Source: a virus
DNA length: 64,000 bases
Reading direction: 5' to 3' (one strand)
Virus record (IMG/VR): IMGVR_UViG_3300032893_000009
Location: 1 to 64,000 of that record
Part shown: piece after piece, positions 34,787 through 42,321 of the stretch
Position numbering within the stretch: the stretch's first letter is position 1
Layout of the letters: every line of letters begins with the position of its first letter
The notes under the pieces: generated by a model
Told to the model about the DNA's origin: nothing
The model's database searches: none
What the model saw: the letters and a program-made list of their open reading frames with translations, nothing else
Made by a program: the position numbers and the translations under genes

Positions 34787-34815
34787 AGATAACCTTCGGT
34801 TATCTTCTTACTTTT
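34787..34815 (+). terminator. Possible weak terminator in the early regulatory gap
   Basis: AGATAACC (34787-34794) pairs with GGTTATCT (34798-34805) around a tight TTC loop (or a UUCG-type closure), followed by TCTTACTTTTC. The T-run is broken, so termination may be partial. It lies 22 bases after a stop and before two promoter-like motifs. Confidence 0.5.
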
Positions 34816-34839
34816 CATTCATCAATAGAGACGAAAGAC

Positions 34840-34853
34840 AGATTCTATAGTAT
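34840..34853 (+). promoter_or_regulatory. Promoter-like motif, early gap, copy A
   Basis: AGATTCTATAGTAT resembles the TGAATTCTCTAGTATG motif 93 bases downstream and at 53400. The -10-like hexamer is TAGTAT or TATAGT. No -35 match to TTGACA is visible. The gap 34766-34984 has no convincing reading frame. Confidence 0.4.
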
Positions 34854-34932
34854 GGCTATAGGGTCTTTATGATGGCAGGGGGATGGCAGGATTGATAGGG
34901 AAGGAAGGGGGAGTATGAAACAAGACGCAAAG

Positions 34933-34948
34933 TGAATTCTCTAGTATG
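34933..34948 (+). promoter_or_regulatory. Promoter-like motif, early gap, copy B
   Basis: TGAATTCTCTAGTATG is identical over 16 bases to 53400-53415. Here it lies 36 bases before a start that has a strong ribosome site (CAGGAGG), so this transcript would have a normal leader. Confidence 0.5.
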
Positions 34949-34984
34949 TGGACGTAGGCCGTAAGGGCCACAGGAGGAAACGAT

Positions 34985-35305
34985 ATGCCGAGGCTGGAAA
35001 ACTGGAGCGTGGGACAGGCTGGTCCGCTGGATGCAGTGTTTGGGGTCATTCGCCTGAAGGGTGTGAGCGTGGGCGACGAGCGAATCGATCCGAACACCGG
35101 GAACAGGATGGAGGGGCAGGTGATCACCACTTCGCCGCTCAAGGAATTCAACATCGAGAAGCGGCAGGCGCAGACGCTGCACACCCTGTATGAGCTGGGT
35201 GCGGTCGAAGCGGGCTATGCTGAACACATCAAGGTCAGCGACCCCGAGCGGTATGCCGAGCTGGTGCAGCTGGGCTACATCACCGACAACAGCCCTGCCA
35301 ACTGA
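34985..35305 (+). CDS. Small protein at head of the early operon, unknown
   Basis: 106 residues, CAGGAGG ahead of the ATG. Opens MPRLENWSVGQAGPLDAVFG, then beta segments (GVSVGDERIDPNTGNRM, GQVITTSPLKEFN) and a helix-rich end (KRQAQTLHTLYELGAVEAGY). It is the first gene after the regulatory gap, so probably expressed early. No family recognised. Confidence 0.7.
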   Translation: MPRLENWSVGQAGPLDAVFGVIRLKGVSVGDERIDPNTGNRMEGQVITTSPLKEFNIEKRQAQTLHTLYELGAVEAGYAEHIKVSDPERYAELVQLGYITDNSPAN

Positions 35306-35325
35306 GTTTGGCGGGCATGAAGGGC

Positions 35326-35353
35326 ACAACCCCGCCGGGTAAGACGGGGTTGT
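35326..35353 (+). other. Stable hairpin between early genes, no T-run
   Basis: ACAACCCCG (35326-35334) pairs perfectly with CGGGGTTGT (35345-35353), loop of 10 bases. No T-run follows, and a strong ribosome site is 11 bases downstream. It may be an RNA processing or stability element rather than a terminator. Confidence 0.5.
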
Positions 35354-35376
35354 TCCACGAAGAGAGGAGAAATCGT

Positions 35377-35991
35377 ATGCAGGACATCAAGGATTTGCTC
35401 AAGGCGGAAATCGAGAAGAGCAACGTTTATTCCAAGCGCAACTTCGGCCTGATCACCGGCGACGGTTTCAGGGAGATGGTCGAGGACCTGCTGAAGAGCA
35501 AGGGCTTCACCATGTTCCTGCTCACCGCCTACATGACCAACATCATGGGCACCTCCGATCTGGCCGAGTGGGCCAAGAATTCCGGCAAGCTGGGATCGGA
35601 GATTACCATCGACGGCCTGCGCGACATGATCCGCGACAACATCGATACCTTCCGGCCTTTGCTGGAAATGCTCTACTGGGGCATCAACATCGGGCGCAAG
35701 CTGGAGCGCGACGAGCAGGATACGCTGCGCCAGATGGAGCAGGGTATGAGGCTTGATCCTGCCGACAAGGCCGAGCTGGATGCGATTCTCGCTGAAGCCA
35801 ACAGCGAGCATGTGTGCCCGATCTGTCACAAGGCCATCGAGGATGGCGACGTGTGCGAGATGCCGGGTGGCCCGCACGCGCTCTGCGACGATCCCAAGCT
35901 GGAACGCCACAACCGGCTCAGCCGTTCAGGGCCTGACGGCTCGCGGCAGACTGGCTATGTGGACGACTCCGGCACGGAGTGCTGGCTGTGA
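35377..35991 (+). CDS. Unknown protein with zinc-finger-like motif
   Basis: 204 residues from ATG 35377 behind GAGGAGA. N-terminal 120 residues are helical (IKDLLKAEIEKSNVYSKRN, MLYWGINIGRKLERDEQDTL). Near the C-terminus HVCPICHKAIEDGDVCEM with GGPHALCDD gives a Cys/His set likely to bind zinc. The 16 bases GAGGAGAAATCGTATG at its start recur at 36953. Function unknown. Confidence 0.7.
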   Translation: MQDIKDLLKAEIEKSNVYSKRNFGLITGDGFREMVEDLLKSKGFTMFLLTAYMTNIMGTSDLAEWAKNSGKLGSEITIDGLRDMIRDNIDTFRPLLEMLYWGINIGRKLERDEQDTLRQMEQGMRLDPADKAELDAILAEANSEHVCPICHKAIEDGDVCEMPGGPHALCDDPKLERHNRLSRSGPDGSRQTGYVDDSGTECWL

Positions 35992-36554
35992 GTCTGGAAG
36001 CCCCAATCTGGACGCTGGCCAACGAGATCAGCGGGATTATAGGCCGCTGGCTGGAGGAGCACGAAGGCAAGAAGTTCTTCGGCAAGTTCCGCCCTCTTGA
36101 TCTGCTGCGCCTGACCAAGCTGCAGGTGTGGAGCTGGCGCTACCGGCTGGACATCGAGGAAATCCTGACGCTCATCCTGCCGCCCCTGCGTTCCGCCATG
36201 TCCGCCCGGAATCCCCGGCACAGGTACGTGCTGGGGGTCACCGTGGCCGCGCTGACCGGACGCGGGGCCGAGCAGATTCTGCTGAGCGAGCTGCGGGAAA
36301 ACTATCCGGCCTTGGAGAACCGGGCCATCTGGCGGGATCAGGAGCGCCAGCGGCAGCTGGACCGGGAGCGCCGGGAGGAAGGGGAGGTGGAGGTCAGGGA
36401 GTCACGCTTCAAGGGGGTGCTGGAGGCCGAGTCGGTGGCCGATTACATAGAATCGTACAGGAAGCGGGCGCTGGCTACACGCAGGCGGATGAATGCCGAG
36501 CTGGCCAGTGCGAAACGGAAACGCAAGCGTTACCGGGGCAACCCGTGGCTGTGA
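35988..36554 (+). CDS. Helical basic protein, unknown
   Basis: 188 residues from GTG 35988, overlapping the previous stop (GTGA); another in-frame GTG is at 35979. All-helical appearance: a hydrophobic centre (DIEEILTLILPPLRSAMSAR), an Arg/Glu-rich helix and a basic end (RRRMNAELASAKRKRKRYRG). May bind nucleic acid through its C-terminus; no family recognised. Confidence 0.65.
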   Translation: MSLEAPIWTLANEISGIIGRWLEEHEGKKFFGKFRPLDLLRLTKLQVWSWRYRLDIEEILTLILPPLRSAMSARNPRHRYVLGVTVAALTGRGAEQILLSELRENYPALENRAIWRDQERQRQLDRERREEGEVEVRESRFKGVLEAESVADYIESYRKRALATRRRMNAELASAKRKRKRYRGNPWL

Positions 36555-36561
36555 GGTGAGC

Positions 36562-36867
36562 ATGGGCTACTACATTCAGACGAACAGGAATCATGGCAAG
36601 GCGGAGGATATTGCCAAGGAGTACGGCGGATTTATTCTGCCCAACGCTCCGAAGAACTACGCGGACATCCCTGCCGACAAGGCATTGATCGTGGTGGTGG
36701 ACAACGGTCCTTTTGAGGCTGCCGCGTTCGCCTATGATGCAGAGGAGTTCAGCGTCTTCACCGACCGGGAAGACGACCGGCCCAAGCAGTATGTGCTGAT
36801 CGACCGGGAGGCCGCAGAACTGGCATCCGGCTTCCGCAAGGAGCCGAAGCCAGGGGTTGTGGGGTGA
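36562..36867 (+). CDS. Small conserved-looking phage protein, unknown
   Basis: 101 residues from ATG 36562 behind GAGGTGAGC. Sequence alternates strands and helices: MGYYIQTNRNHGKAEDIAKE, KALIVVVDNGPFEAAAFAYD, FSVFTDREDDRPKQYVLID. Compact alpha/beta domain by appearance. Small proteins like this are common in phage early operons; no function known. Confidence 0.65.
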   Translation: MGYYIQTNRNHGKAEDIAKEYGGFILPNAPKNYADIPADKALIVVVDNGPFEAAAFAYDAEEFSVFTDREDDRPKQYVLIDREAAELASGFRKEPKPGVVG

Positions 36868-36870
36868 ACC

Positions 36871-36954
36871 ATGTGCCCCTTCGTCTGCGTGCGGCATAAC
36901 TGGACGTCATATTCACATCCATGTCCGCATTGCGCCATGGAAAAACGGAAGTGA
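36871..36954 (+). CDS. 27-residue zinc-motif micro-protein
   Basis: MCPFVCVRHNWTSYSHPCPHC followed by AMEKRK would be too long to give in one run; key residues are C2, C6, H9, H16, C18, H20, C21. Cys and His spacing suggests a single zinc knuckle. It lies between two well-supported genes, has GGGGTGAA 4 bases ahead of the ATG, and its stop overlaps the next gene's ribosome site. Confidence 0.45.
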   Translation: MCPFVCVRHNWTSYSHPCPHCAMEKRK

Positions 36955-36965
36955 GGAGAAATCGT

Positions 36966-37280
36966 ATGACAACGAAGAAGAAACCAACGTCTGACGAGGC
37001 GCAGAGCAAGGCGGTGGATGCTCTGTTGAACGGTTTTGCAGCCACTCTCGATGCTGTGGGCGTGCTGGTAGTATCTCTGCCGCGTGATCCCAAACTGCGT
37101 AAAGAGGGGGTTTGGCTGTCTGTGCTCGATAAGGGCCACTGCGCGCCGGAGCTTGTTGATCTCAGCGTCAAGCTGCTGCAGCACTATCGTATGAGGTCGC
37201 TGGTTGAGGCTCTGGTGGAGTCCGTGGCCAAACCTCCCAAGACGCGGCGCAAGAGGCTTACAACCAAAACCGGCAAGTAG
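36966..37280 (+). CDS. Small protein, unknown
   Basis: 104 residues from ATG 36966 behind GAGGAGA. Lys/Thr-rich ends, with a hydrophobic centre (ALLNGFAATLDAVGVLVVSL). C-terminus strongly basic (KTRRKRLTTKTGK). Directly upstream of the DnaB-like helicase gene. No family recognised. Confidence 0.65.
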   Translation: MTTKKKPTSDEAQSKAVDALLNGFAATLDAVGVLVVSLPRDPKLRKEGVWLSVLDKGHCAPELVDLSVKLLQHYRMRSLVEALVESVAKPPKTRRKRLTTKTGK

Positions 37281-37286
37281 GCGCTT

Positions 37287-38600
37287 ATGGAAGCCACTCT
37301 ACGGCGGCAGGTGCTTCGTGCGGCTGTCAGGGACCGGATGTTCCTGAAGACCGTGTGCCATGACATAGCGCCCGCCGATTTTCCTGACAAGGCCGAGCAG
37401 GTCGTCGCCGAGATCGCCCTGAAGTTCTGGGAGGATCACGGCGAGCCTGTCGGCGCTCTTCTGCGTTCCGACGCGGAGGATGCCAGCCGCCACCAGCACC
37501 TGAATCCGGAGGAGCGCAAGAAGCTCCGCCAGCTGGTGGATGAGATACAGGGCGCGCAGAAGGACCTTGTGCCGGTGCGCGCCTTGCAGGACCGGGTGAT
37601 GGCCCTGCGCCGCGACACCTTCTATGAGAAGGCGCTGGACGACATCATCACTGCGCAGGAAAAAGGGAATCTGAACACTGCTACGCTGGAGGAGATCGTG
37701 GACCGGGCGCGCCGGGAGTTGTCGGATCGCCTGTATGTCGCCAGCGACTACCTGAATGAACTGGACAAGCGCATCCTGCGCCGCCAGATGCGCAACGAGG
37801 ATGATCTGTATCCGCAGCTGATGATCGGGCCGCTGGACGACCGGATCAAGATCATCGGGCGCGGCCACTTCGGCCTCTTCATAGGCCCCTATGCCTCTGG
37901 CAAGTCCCTCTTCCTGCTGCACACCGCGCACGCCTATGCCTTTCAGGGCCTGAACGTTCTGTACATTACTCTCGAAGACCCCAAGGATGTGCTGGAGAAC
38001 CGCATGGATGCCGCCATGACCGGCATTCCCATGGGCAAGCTGCACCAGCTGCCCAACCGGCTGCGCAGGCGTTTCGAGGAGATGCGCGGGCTGGTGCGGG
38101 GACGCATCAAGATCGTGGACGCCACCGAGGGCGGCTTCACCATTTCCAAGTGCGAGAAGCTGTGGGAGCAGCTGCGCGCCGACGGCTTTATTGCCGACGC
38201 TATCATCATTGACTACGACGAGGAGATCGGCTGCGAGGTGAAGTTTACCGGCGAGATGCAGCGCAAGCGGGAGTTTGAAGAAATCTACAAGCGCATCCGG
38301 CGCATGGCCAAGAAGCTGGACGTGATCGTGTGGACCGCTTCGCAGACCAAGCGCGGCACTGCCGACAAGAAGGTGATTACCGGCGACATGATCGGCGAGG
38401 ACATTTCCAAGGCCAAGAAGGCGTTCATTGCTATTGGCATCGGGCGCTACAAGGACGAGGAAAACAAGAAGTACCTGTACGTGATCCGGCATCGTCTGGA
38501 CCGCGACAAGTTCGGGGTCGATATTATGTCGAACTACGAGGCTGGAATCGCCTACGACGCGGAGGCCACGCGGCTGATGCTGAGGAGACCGAAGGCGTGA
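37287..38600 (+). CDS. DnaB-like replicative helicase
   Basis: 437 residues. N-terminal helical domain of about 150 residues, then a RecA-fold ATPase: Walker A GPYASGKS (200-207), NVLYITLEDPKDVLENRM (H1a-like), Walker B AIIIDYDE (about 305-312), and VIVWTASQTKRGTADKK (H3-like loop). This is the layout of the replicative DnaB family of hexameric helicases. It would unwind DNA ahead of the phage polymerase and work with the primase at 42254. The Walker B region reads DYDE rather than the more common DYLQ or DYL. Confidence 0.8.
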   Translation: MEATLRRQVLRAAVRDRMFLKTVCHDIAPADFPDKAEQVVAEIALKFWEDHGEPVGALLRSDAEDASRHQHLNPEERKKLRQLVDEIQGAQKDLVPVRALQDRVMALRRDTFYEKALDDIITAQEKGNLNTATLEEIVDRARRELSDRLYVASDYLNELDKRILRRQMRNEDDLYPQLMIGPLDDRIKIIGRGHFGLFIGPYASGKSLFLLHTAHAYAFQGLNVLYITLEDPKDVLENRMDAAMTGIPMGKLHQLPNRLRRRFEEMRGLVRGRIKIVDATEGGFTISKCEKLWEQLRADGFIADAIIIDYDEEIGCEVKFTGEMQRKREFEEIYKRIRRMAKKLDVIVWTASQTKRGTADKKVITGDMIGEDISKAKKAFIAIGIGRYKDEENKKYLYVIRHRLDRDKFGVDIMSNYEAGIAYDAEATRLMLRRPKA

Positions 38601-38611
38601 AGGGGATGAGT

Positions 38612-39346
38612 ATGAGTGCTGCCGACGTTGTTCAATGCCTGAAGGGATTCTTCCCAGCTCCGGCATGGGCCTTTCTCGAACAGGTGGCTGACGGAACCGG
38701 AGCGCGCCAGCACCGCTGGGCCGATGCCGTGGCCATGAGTGTGTGGCCGTCGCGCGGATACGACATTCACGGCATCGAGATCAAGGTTTCGCGGTATGAC
38801 TGGCTGCACGAATTGCGGCAGCCCAAGAAGTCTACAGCCGTGCAGCAGTATTGCAACCGCTGGTGGATCGCCACCCCGGACGACGCAATCATTATGCCCG
38901 GCGAGCTTCCTCCCACGTGGGGTTGGATGGTGGTGAAGGGTAAAACCATGAAGGTGGTGTCTCCGGCACCGCCTTTGAAGCCCAAGCCTGTATCGCTCGA
39001 ATTCGTGGCCTCGATTCTGCGTAATGTGCAGAAGGCTGACGAGCATGCCATAGAGGTCAGGATCAGGAAGGAGCGCCACGAAGCTCACGAGATCGGTGGC
39101 AAGTACCATCGTGAGAAATACGAGAGGTTGCGGCAGCAGTGCGAGGAATTCAAGGCCAAGAGCGGCATTGAGATCACCGAGTATTCCGGCGAAGACATAG
39201 GCGAGGCTGTGGAGACTCTTCAGCGCTTGTCTGGGAATCTTGCCCGTGTGGCAGATGCCATCGACGCCTGCGAACGGGTAAAGGGAATGCTGAATTCTGT
39301 GATGAAGCTGGCTAGTCTCAAGGACGTGGTGAAACCGAAGGGGTGA
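38612..39346 (+). CDS. PD-(D/E)XK nuclease-like protein (MmcB-type)
   Basis: 244 residues from ATG 38612, which has AAGGGG 6 bases upstream; GTG 38597 and ATG 38606 are alternatives. The core RWADAVAMSVWPSRGYDIHG, IEIKVSRYDWLHELRQPKKS, CNRWWIATPDD and LPPTWGWMVVKG has the D-(x)n-ExK arrangement of MmcB-like repair nucleases. The C-terminal 100 residues form a helical, coiled-coil-like tail. A role in repair or in processing replication intermediates is inferred. Confidence 0.65.
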   Translation: MSAADVVQCLKGFFPAPAWAFLEQVADGTGARQHRWADAVAMSVWPSRGYDIHGIEIKVSRYDWLHELRQPKKSTAVQQYCNRWWIATPDDAIIMPGELPPTWGWMVVKGKTMKVVSPAPPLKPKPVSLEFVASILRNVQKADEHAIEVRIRKERHEAHEIGGKYHREKYERLRQQCEEFKAKSGIEITEYSGEDIGEAVETLQRLSGNLARVADAIDACERVKGMLNSVMKLASLKDVVKPKG

Positions 39347-39349
39347 TTT

Positions 39350-39565
39350 ATGAGTGCGGGCATTGATATTGCCGTGTGCCCTAGTTGTAATAGGGTGCCG
39401 TTCGGCGTCTACCAGTCCGCTCCCGAATTAATTGACGGAGAGTATCTGGTGTCGTTTAGTTGTGGCTCCTGTGGCTACTTAGCCGGTGTCAGGGTGCTCC
39501 CCAAGGGGGTCATCCCGGTGGGCAGCGCTCTGGTGAGCTGGAATCGTCTGGTCGAGGGTAGATGA
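39350..39565 (+). CDS. Small zinc-ribbon protein (Lar-like)
   Basis: 71 residues. Two Cys pairs, VCPSCNRVPFGVY and FSCGSCGYLAG, form a zinc ribbon, followed by VSWNRLVEGR. The CPxC...CxxCG...WNR pattern recalls Lar-type restriction alleviation proteins common in phages. Function is unproven here. Stop overlaps the next start (ATGA). Confidence 0.6.
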   Translation: MSAGIDIAVCPSCNRVPFGVYQSAPELIDGEYLVSFSCGSCGYLAGVRVLPKGVIPVGSALVSWNRLVEGR

Positions 39566-41595
39566 GATCGCTGCCCCAATTCGAGGGATCGCCGGAGCAC
39601 CTGCGCGGACGCGCCGACCTGCGCTTGCGTCTGATGCTGTGCGCTGAGGAGCTGCACATGCGCTACCCATGCGACGTGTACCTGTGCGGCTCCGGGCTAC
39701 AGCGTGAGGACCCGGAGGACTGGGATGTGCGGGGCATATTCGCCAACGAGGTGTTCGACGAGCACGGGCCGAGCTACTGGGCGATGGAGGCTGCGCTGTT
39801 CACCACCGAGCAGGAGAAGCTGCAGGGGCTGGCCCTCGATGTGCGCCTTTTACCCAGCCGCCTGTTCTACCGCCTCGGGGCGCTGTCGCTGGACCGCCAC
39901 GAGGCCTCTGCGGCCCCGGAATGGCCTATTCTGACAGCGCCCAGTCCCGAGGAGATCGCCTACGGCAAGGAAGTGATTGAGCAGAACAAGCATCTGCCTG
40001 ACTTCCATGTGCTGCTGGGCTCGGTGATGTATGCGCGTGGCGACAAGCAGACGGCATTGCAGGCCTTCCTGAAGGCCGTGGAGCTGGAGCCGGAGAACCA
40101 CGGGGCGTGGCTGAACGTCGGCAACATTCTCTACGACTGGGGCGAGTTCAAGCGGGCGGCGGTCTACTATCGACGCGCCCTGATCCTGAAGCCGGACTAC
40201 GCCAAGGGCTACCTCAACATGGCCAACGTTCTGGTGCAGATGGGCAACACCGTTTCCGCGCTGCCGTTCTACGATCAGGCTCTCAAGATCGATCCCGAGA
40301 TGGGAGCCGGGTATCACAACCGGGGGAACTGCCTGATTGCTCTCAAGAAGTACGACGCAGCGGAGAAGGATTTGATGCGCGCCTTGGAGCTGGAGCCCGA
40401 TGACGAGCGGGTGTACAACACGCTGGGCAACCTGCGCACCAGTCAGGGGCTGGAGTACACGGCGGGCGCGGCCTACCGGACAGCCATCCTTGTGAATCCG
40501 AAGTACGCGCCGCTCTACACCAATCTGGCCAACATCTATGCCAACCTCAACCGCCAGCGTGACGCAATCGTGAACTACGAGCGCGGCCTGATTCTCGATC
40601 CCAAGAACCCCGGGGTGCGCTACAATCTGGCGCTGGCCTATCTGCGCGCCGGGGAGTACAGGCTGGGGTGGAGGGCCTACGAAGGGCGCAGCGACTTCCG
40701 TGAATTGAATGTGAAGAAGCGCGATTTCGGCAAGCCCAGATGGGATGGGAGCCCCTTGGAGGGCAAGCGGATTCTGGTGCATTGCGAGCAGGGTTTGGGC
40801 GATACCATTCAGTTTGCGCGATACATTCCGCTGGTGGAGCGCATGGGCGGGAAAGTGTATTTCGAGGTGCAGCACGGCCTGCAGAGGCTGATGTCTACCG
40901 TGGATGGCGCGAAGATGATTTGCACCCGTGGAATGCCGCTGCCGGAATTCGATCTGCACTGTCCTTTGATGAGCCTGCCTGCCATCTTCAAGACGGACAT
41001 CGATACCGTGCCCCGCAACGTCCCCTATCTGCGTGCGTGGAAGTGGGAGGCTGAGCAGATGTGGCGGAGGTATCCGCTGCGCTGGCACGGTTCCGGTTCC
41101 TACCTGCGCGTGGGGATCAGCTGGGCGGGCAATCCCAAGTACAAAAAGGATCACGAGCGCTCTTTCTCGCTGAGCGAGTTTGCGCCGCTGGCCGACGTGG
41201 AGGGCGTGAATTTCTACTCCCTGCAGAAGGGACCGGCGGCGCAGCAGATCGAGAAGTATCAGGATCGGATCATGGTCTTCAACGCCTCGGAGAATGCCAA
41301 GGACTTCGCCGAGAGCGCAGCGCTGATCGATACGCTCGATCTGGTTATCAGCAGTGACAGCTCACCCATGCACCTCGCAGCGGCGATGGACAAGGAGGTG
41401 TGGCTGCTTCTGGCTTATCTCCCCGACTGGAGATGGATCGACGGGGAGAAGACACCGTGGTACCCCAACGTGAAAATCTTCCGGCAGACGTCGCCGGGGG
41501 ACTGGGCTGGGGTTTTTCTAAGGGTACGACAAGCACTGGAGGAATTCGTTGCCGTGCGAAAGGGGGTGCGTGATGCCGCTCAAACCTGTTCCTAG
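39562..41595 (+). CDS. Nucleotidyltransferase-like / TPR / glycosyltransferase fusion
   Basis: 677 residues. N-terminal 110 residues contain DVYLCGSGLQREDPEDWDVR, a nucleotidyltransferase-like GSG...DxD pattern. Residues about 130-370 are at least six tetratricopeptide repeats (NHGAWLNVGNILYDWGEFKR and similar). The C-terminal 290 residues match TPR-linked glycosyltransferases: LVHCEQGLGDTIQFARYIPL, VGISWAGNPKYKKDHERSFS, VISSDSSPMHLAAAMDKEVW. The sugar transferase could modify virion or host glycans, or DNA. The N-terminal domain is the least certain part. It is isolated from the sugar genes at the end of the window. Confidence 0.7.
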   Translation: MRSLPQFEGSPEHLRGRADLRLRLMLCAEELHMRYPCDVYLCGSGLQREDPEDWDVRGIFANEVFDEHGPSYWAMEAALFTTEQEKLQGLALDVRLLPSRLFYRLGALSLDRHEASAAPEWPILTAPSPEEIAYGKEVIEQNKHLPDFHVLLGSVMYARGDKQTALQAFLKAVELEPENHGAWLNVGNILYDWGEFKRAAVYYRRALILKPDYAKGYLNMANVLVQMGNTVSALPFYDQALKIDPEMGAGYHNRGNCLIALKKYDAAEKDLMRALELEPDDERVYNTLGNLRTSQGLEYTAGAAYRTAILVNPKYAPLYTNLANIYANLNRQRDAIVNYERGLILDPKNPGVRYNLALAYLRAGEYRLGWRAYEGRSDFRELNVKKRDFGKPRWDGSPLEGKRILVHCEQGLGDTIQFARYIPLVERMGGKVYFEVQHGLQRLMSTVDGAKMICTRGMPLPEFDLHCPLMSLPAIFKTDIDTVPRNVPYLRAWKWEAEQMWRRYPLRWHGSGSYLRVGISWAGNPKYKKDHERSFSLSEFAPLADVEGVNFYSLQKGPAAQQIEKYQDRIMVFNASENAKDFAESAALIDTLDLVISSDSSPMHLAAAMDKEVWLLLAYLPDWRWIDGEKTPWYPNVKIFRQTSPGDWAGVFLRVRQALEEFVAVRKGVRDAAQTCS

Positions 41596-42109
41596 ACCCC
41601 CAATTCGTTACGGAGAAATTGACGGTGAGTCTGTAGCTTATATTCCTTTGACAAAGGGTGAGTGGGCTATTGTAGACAGACGTAATTTGTGTCTGGTTAA
41701 AGGGTGCTGGTGGCTTGATATTCGTGGATATCCTGTTCAGCGCCGGGGAGGTCGTGTACCAGTACCGATGCAGAACGTCATTATGCCCCCACCGCCCGGA
41801 AAGATTACTGATCACAAATTCGGCAACCCTCTAGACAACCGCGAGTCGCAACTTCGTTATGCAACTAGGCCTGAGAATTGCAAGAATTTGGCGAGGTATA
41901 GGAACAACACCAGTGGATATAAGGGTGTTCATTGGGATGCTAGAAGTGATAGGTGGATTGCGCAGATTTCTATTGCTGGGCGACGTGTTTATCTTGGATG
42001 TTTTGTCAGAAGTGAATTGATAGAAGCTGCCAAGGCTTATGACGCAGCGGCAATGGGATGCTATGGAGAGTTTGCGAGGCTTAATTTTCCTTGTGTGAAG
42101 GAGGGGTAA
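41573..42109 (+). CDS. HNH-AP2 homing endonuclease
   Basis: 178 residues from ATG 41573, with AAGGGGGTG upstream and a 23-base overlap with the preceding gene. An N-terminal NUMOD4-like segment (KGCWWLDIRGYPVQRR), an HNH core (ITDHKFGNPLDNRESQLRYA, RPENCKNLARYRNNTSGYKG) and a C-terminal AP2 DNA-binding domain (VHWDARSDRWIAQISIAGRR, AAKAYDAAAMGCYGEFARLN). Its end carries GAAGGAGGGG, the ribosome site of the next gene. Markedly more A-T-rich than its neighbours, a sign of transfer. Confidence 0.85.
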   Translation: MPLKPVPRPPIRYGEIDGESVAYIPLTKGEWAIVDRRNLCLVKGCWWLDIRGYPVQRRGGRVPVPMQNVIMPPPPGKITDHKFGNPLDNRESQLRYATRPENCKNLARYRNNTSGYKGVHWDARSDRWIAQISIAGRRVYLGCFVRSELIEAAKAYDAAAMGCYGEFARLNFPCVKEG

Positions 42110-42321
42110 TGAACGTGCTTCGGATTAAAGACGGAAAGGTGGATGGCATAGCATTAAGCAGCGCCACCCCGGCGGTGGCGGAGAGAACCGCGAGCATGCT
42201 GAATTCATTTTCAGGTAAAACCGGCTTCACATTTACGACGGATGGGGGAGCGAATGATTCTGATGGACATCTTATTGCAGGCGGGAATCAGGTATCGACA
42301 GGCCAAGAACAATCCCGATGA
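42109..42321 (+). CDS. Small protein before primase, unknown
   Basis: 70 residues from ATG 42109, overlapping the endonuclease stop and preceded by GAAGGAGGGG. MNVLRIKDGKVDGIALSSAT then an Ala/Ser/Thr-rich middle. The last 25 codons overlap the primase gene and look less protein-like. Possibly a truncated gene disrupted by the homing endonuclease insertion. Confidence 0.5.
   Translation: MNVLRIKDGKVDGIALSSATPAVAERTASMLNSFSGKTGFTFTTDGGANDSDGHLIAGGNQVSTGQEQSR

Noticed and set aside
37299-38666. Minus-strand open frame (455 codons)
   Set aside because: It mirrors the DnaB-like helicase gene, which has clear Walker motifs on the plus strand.
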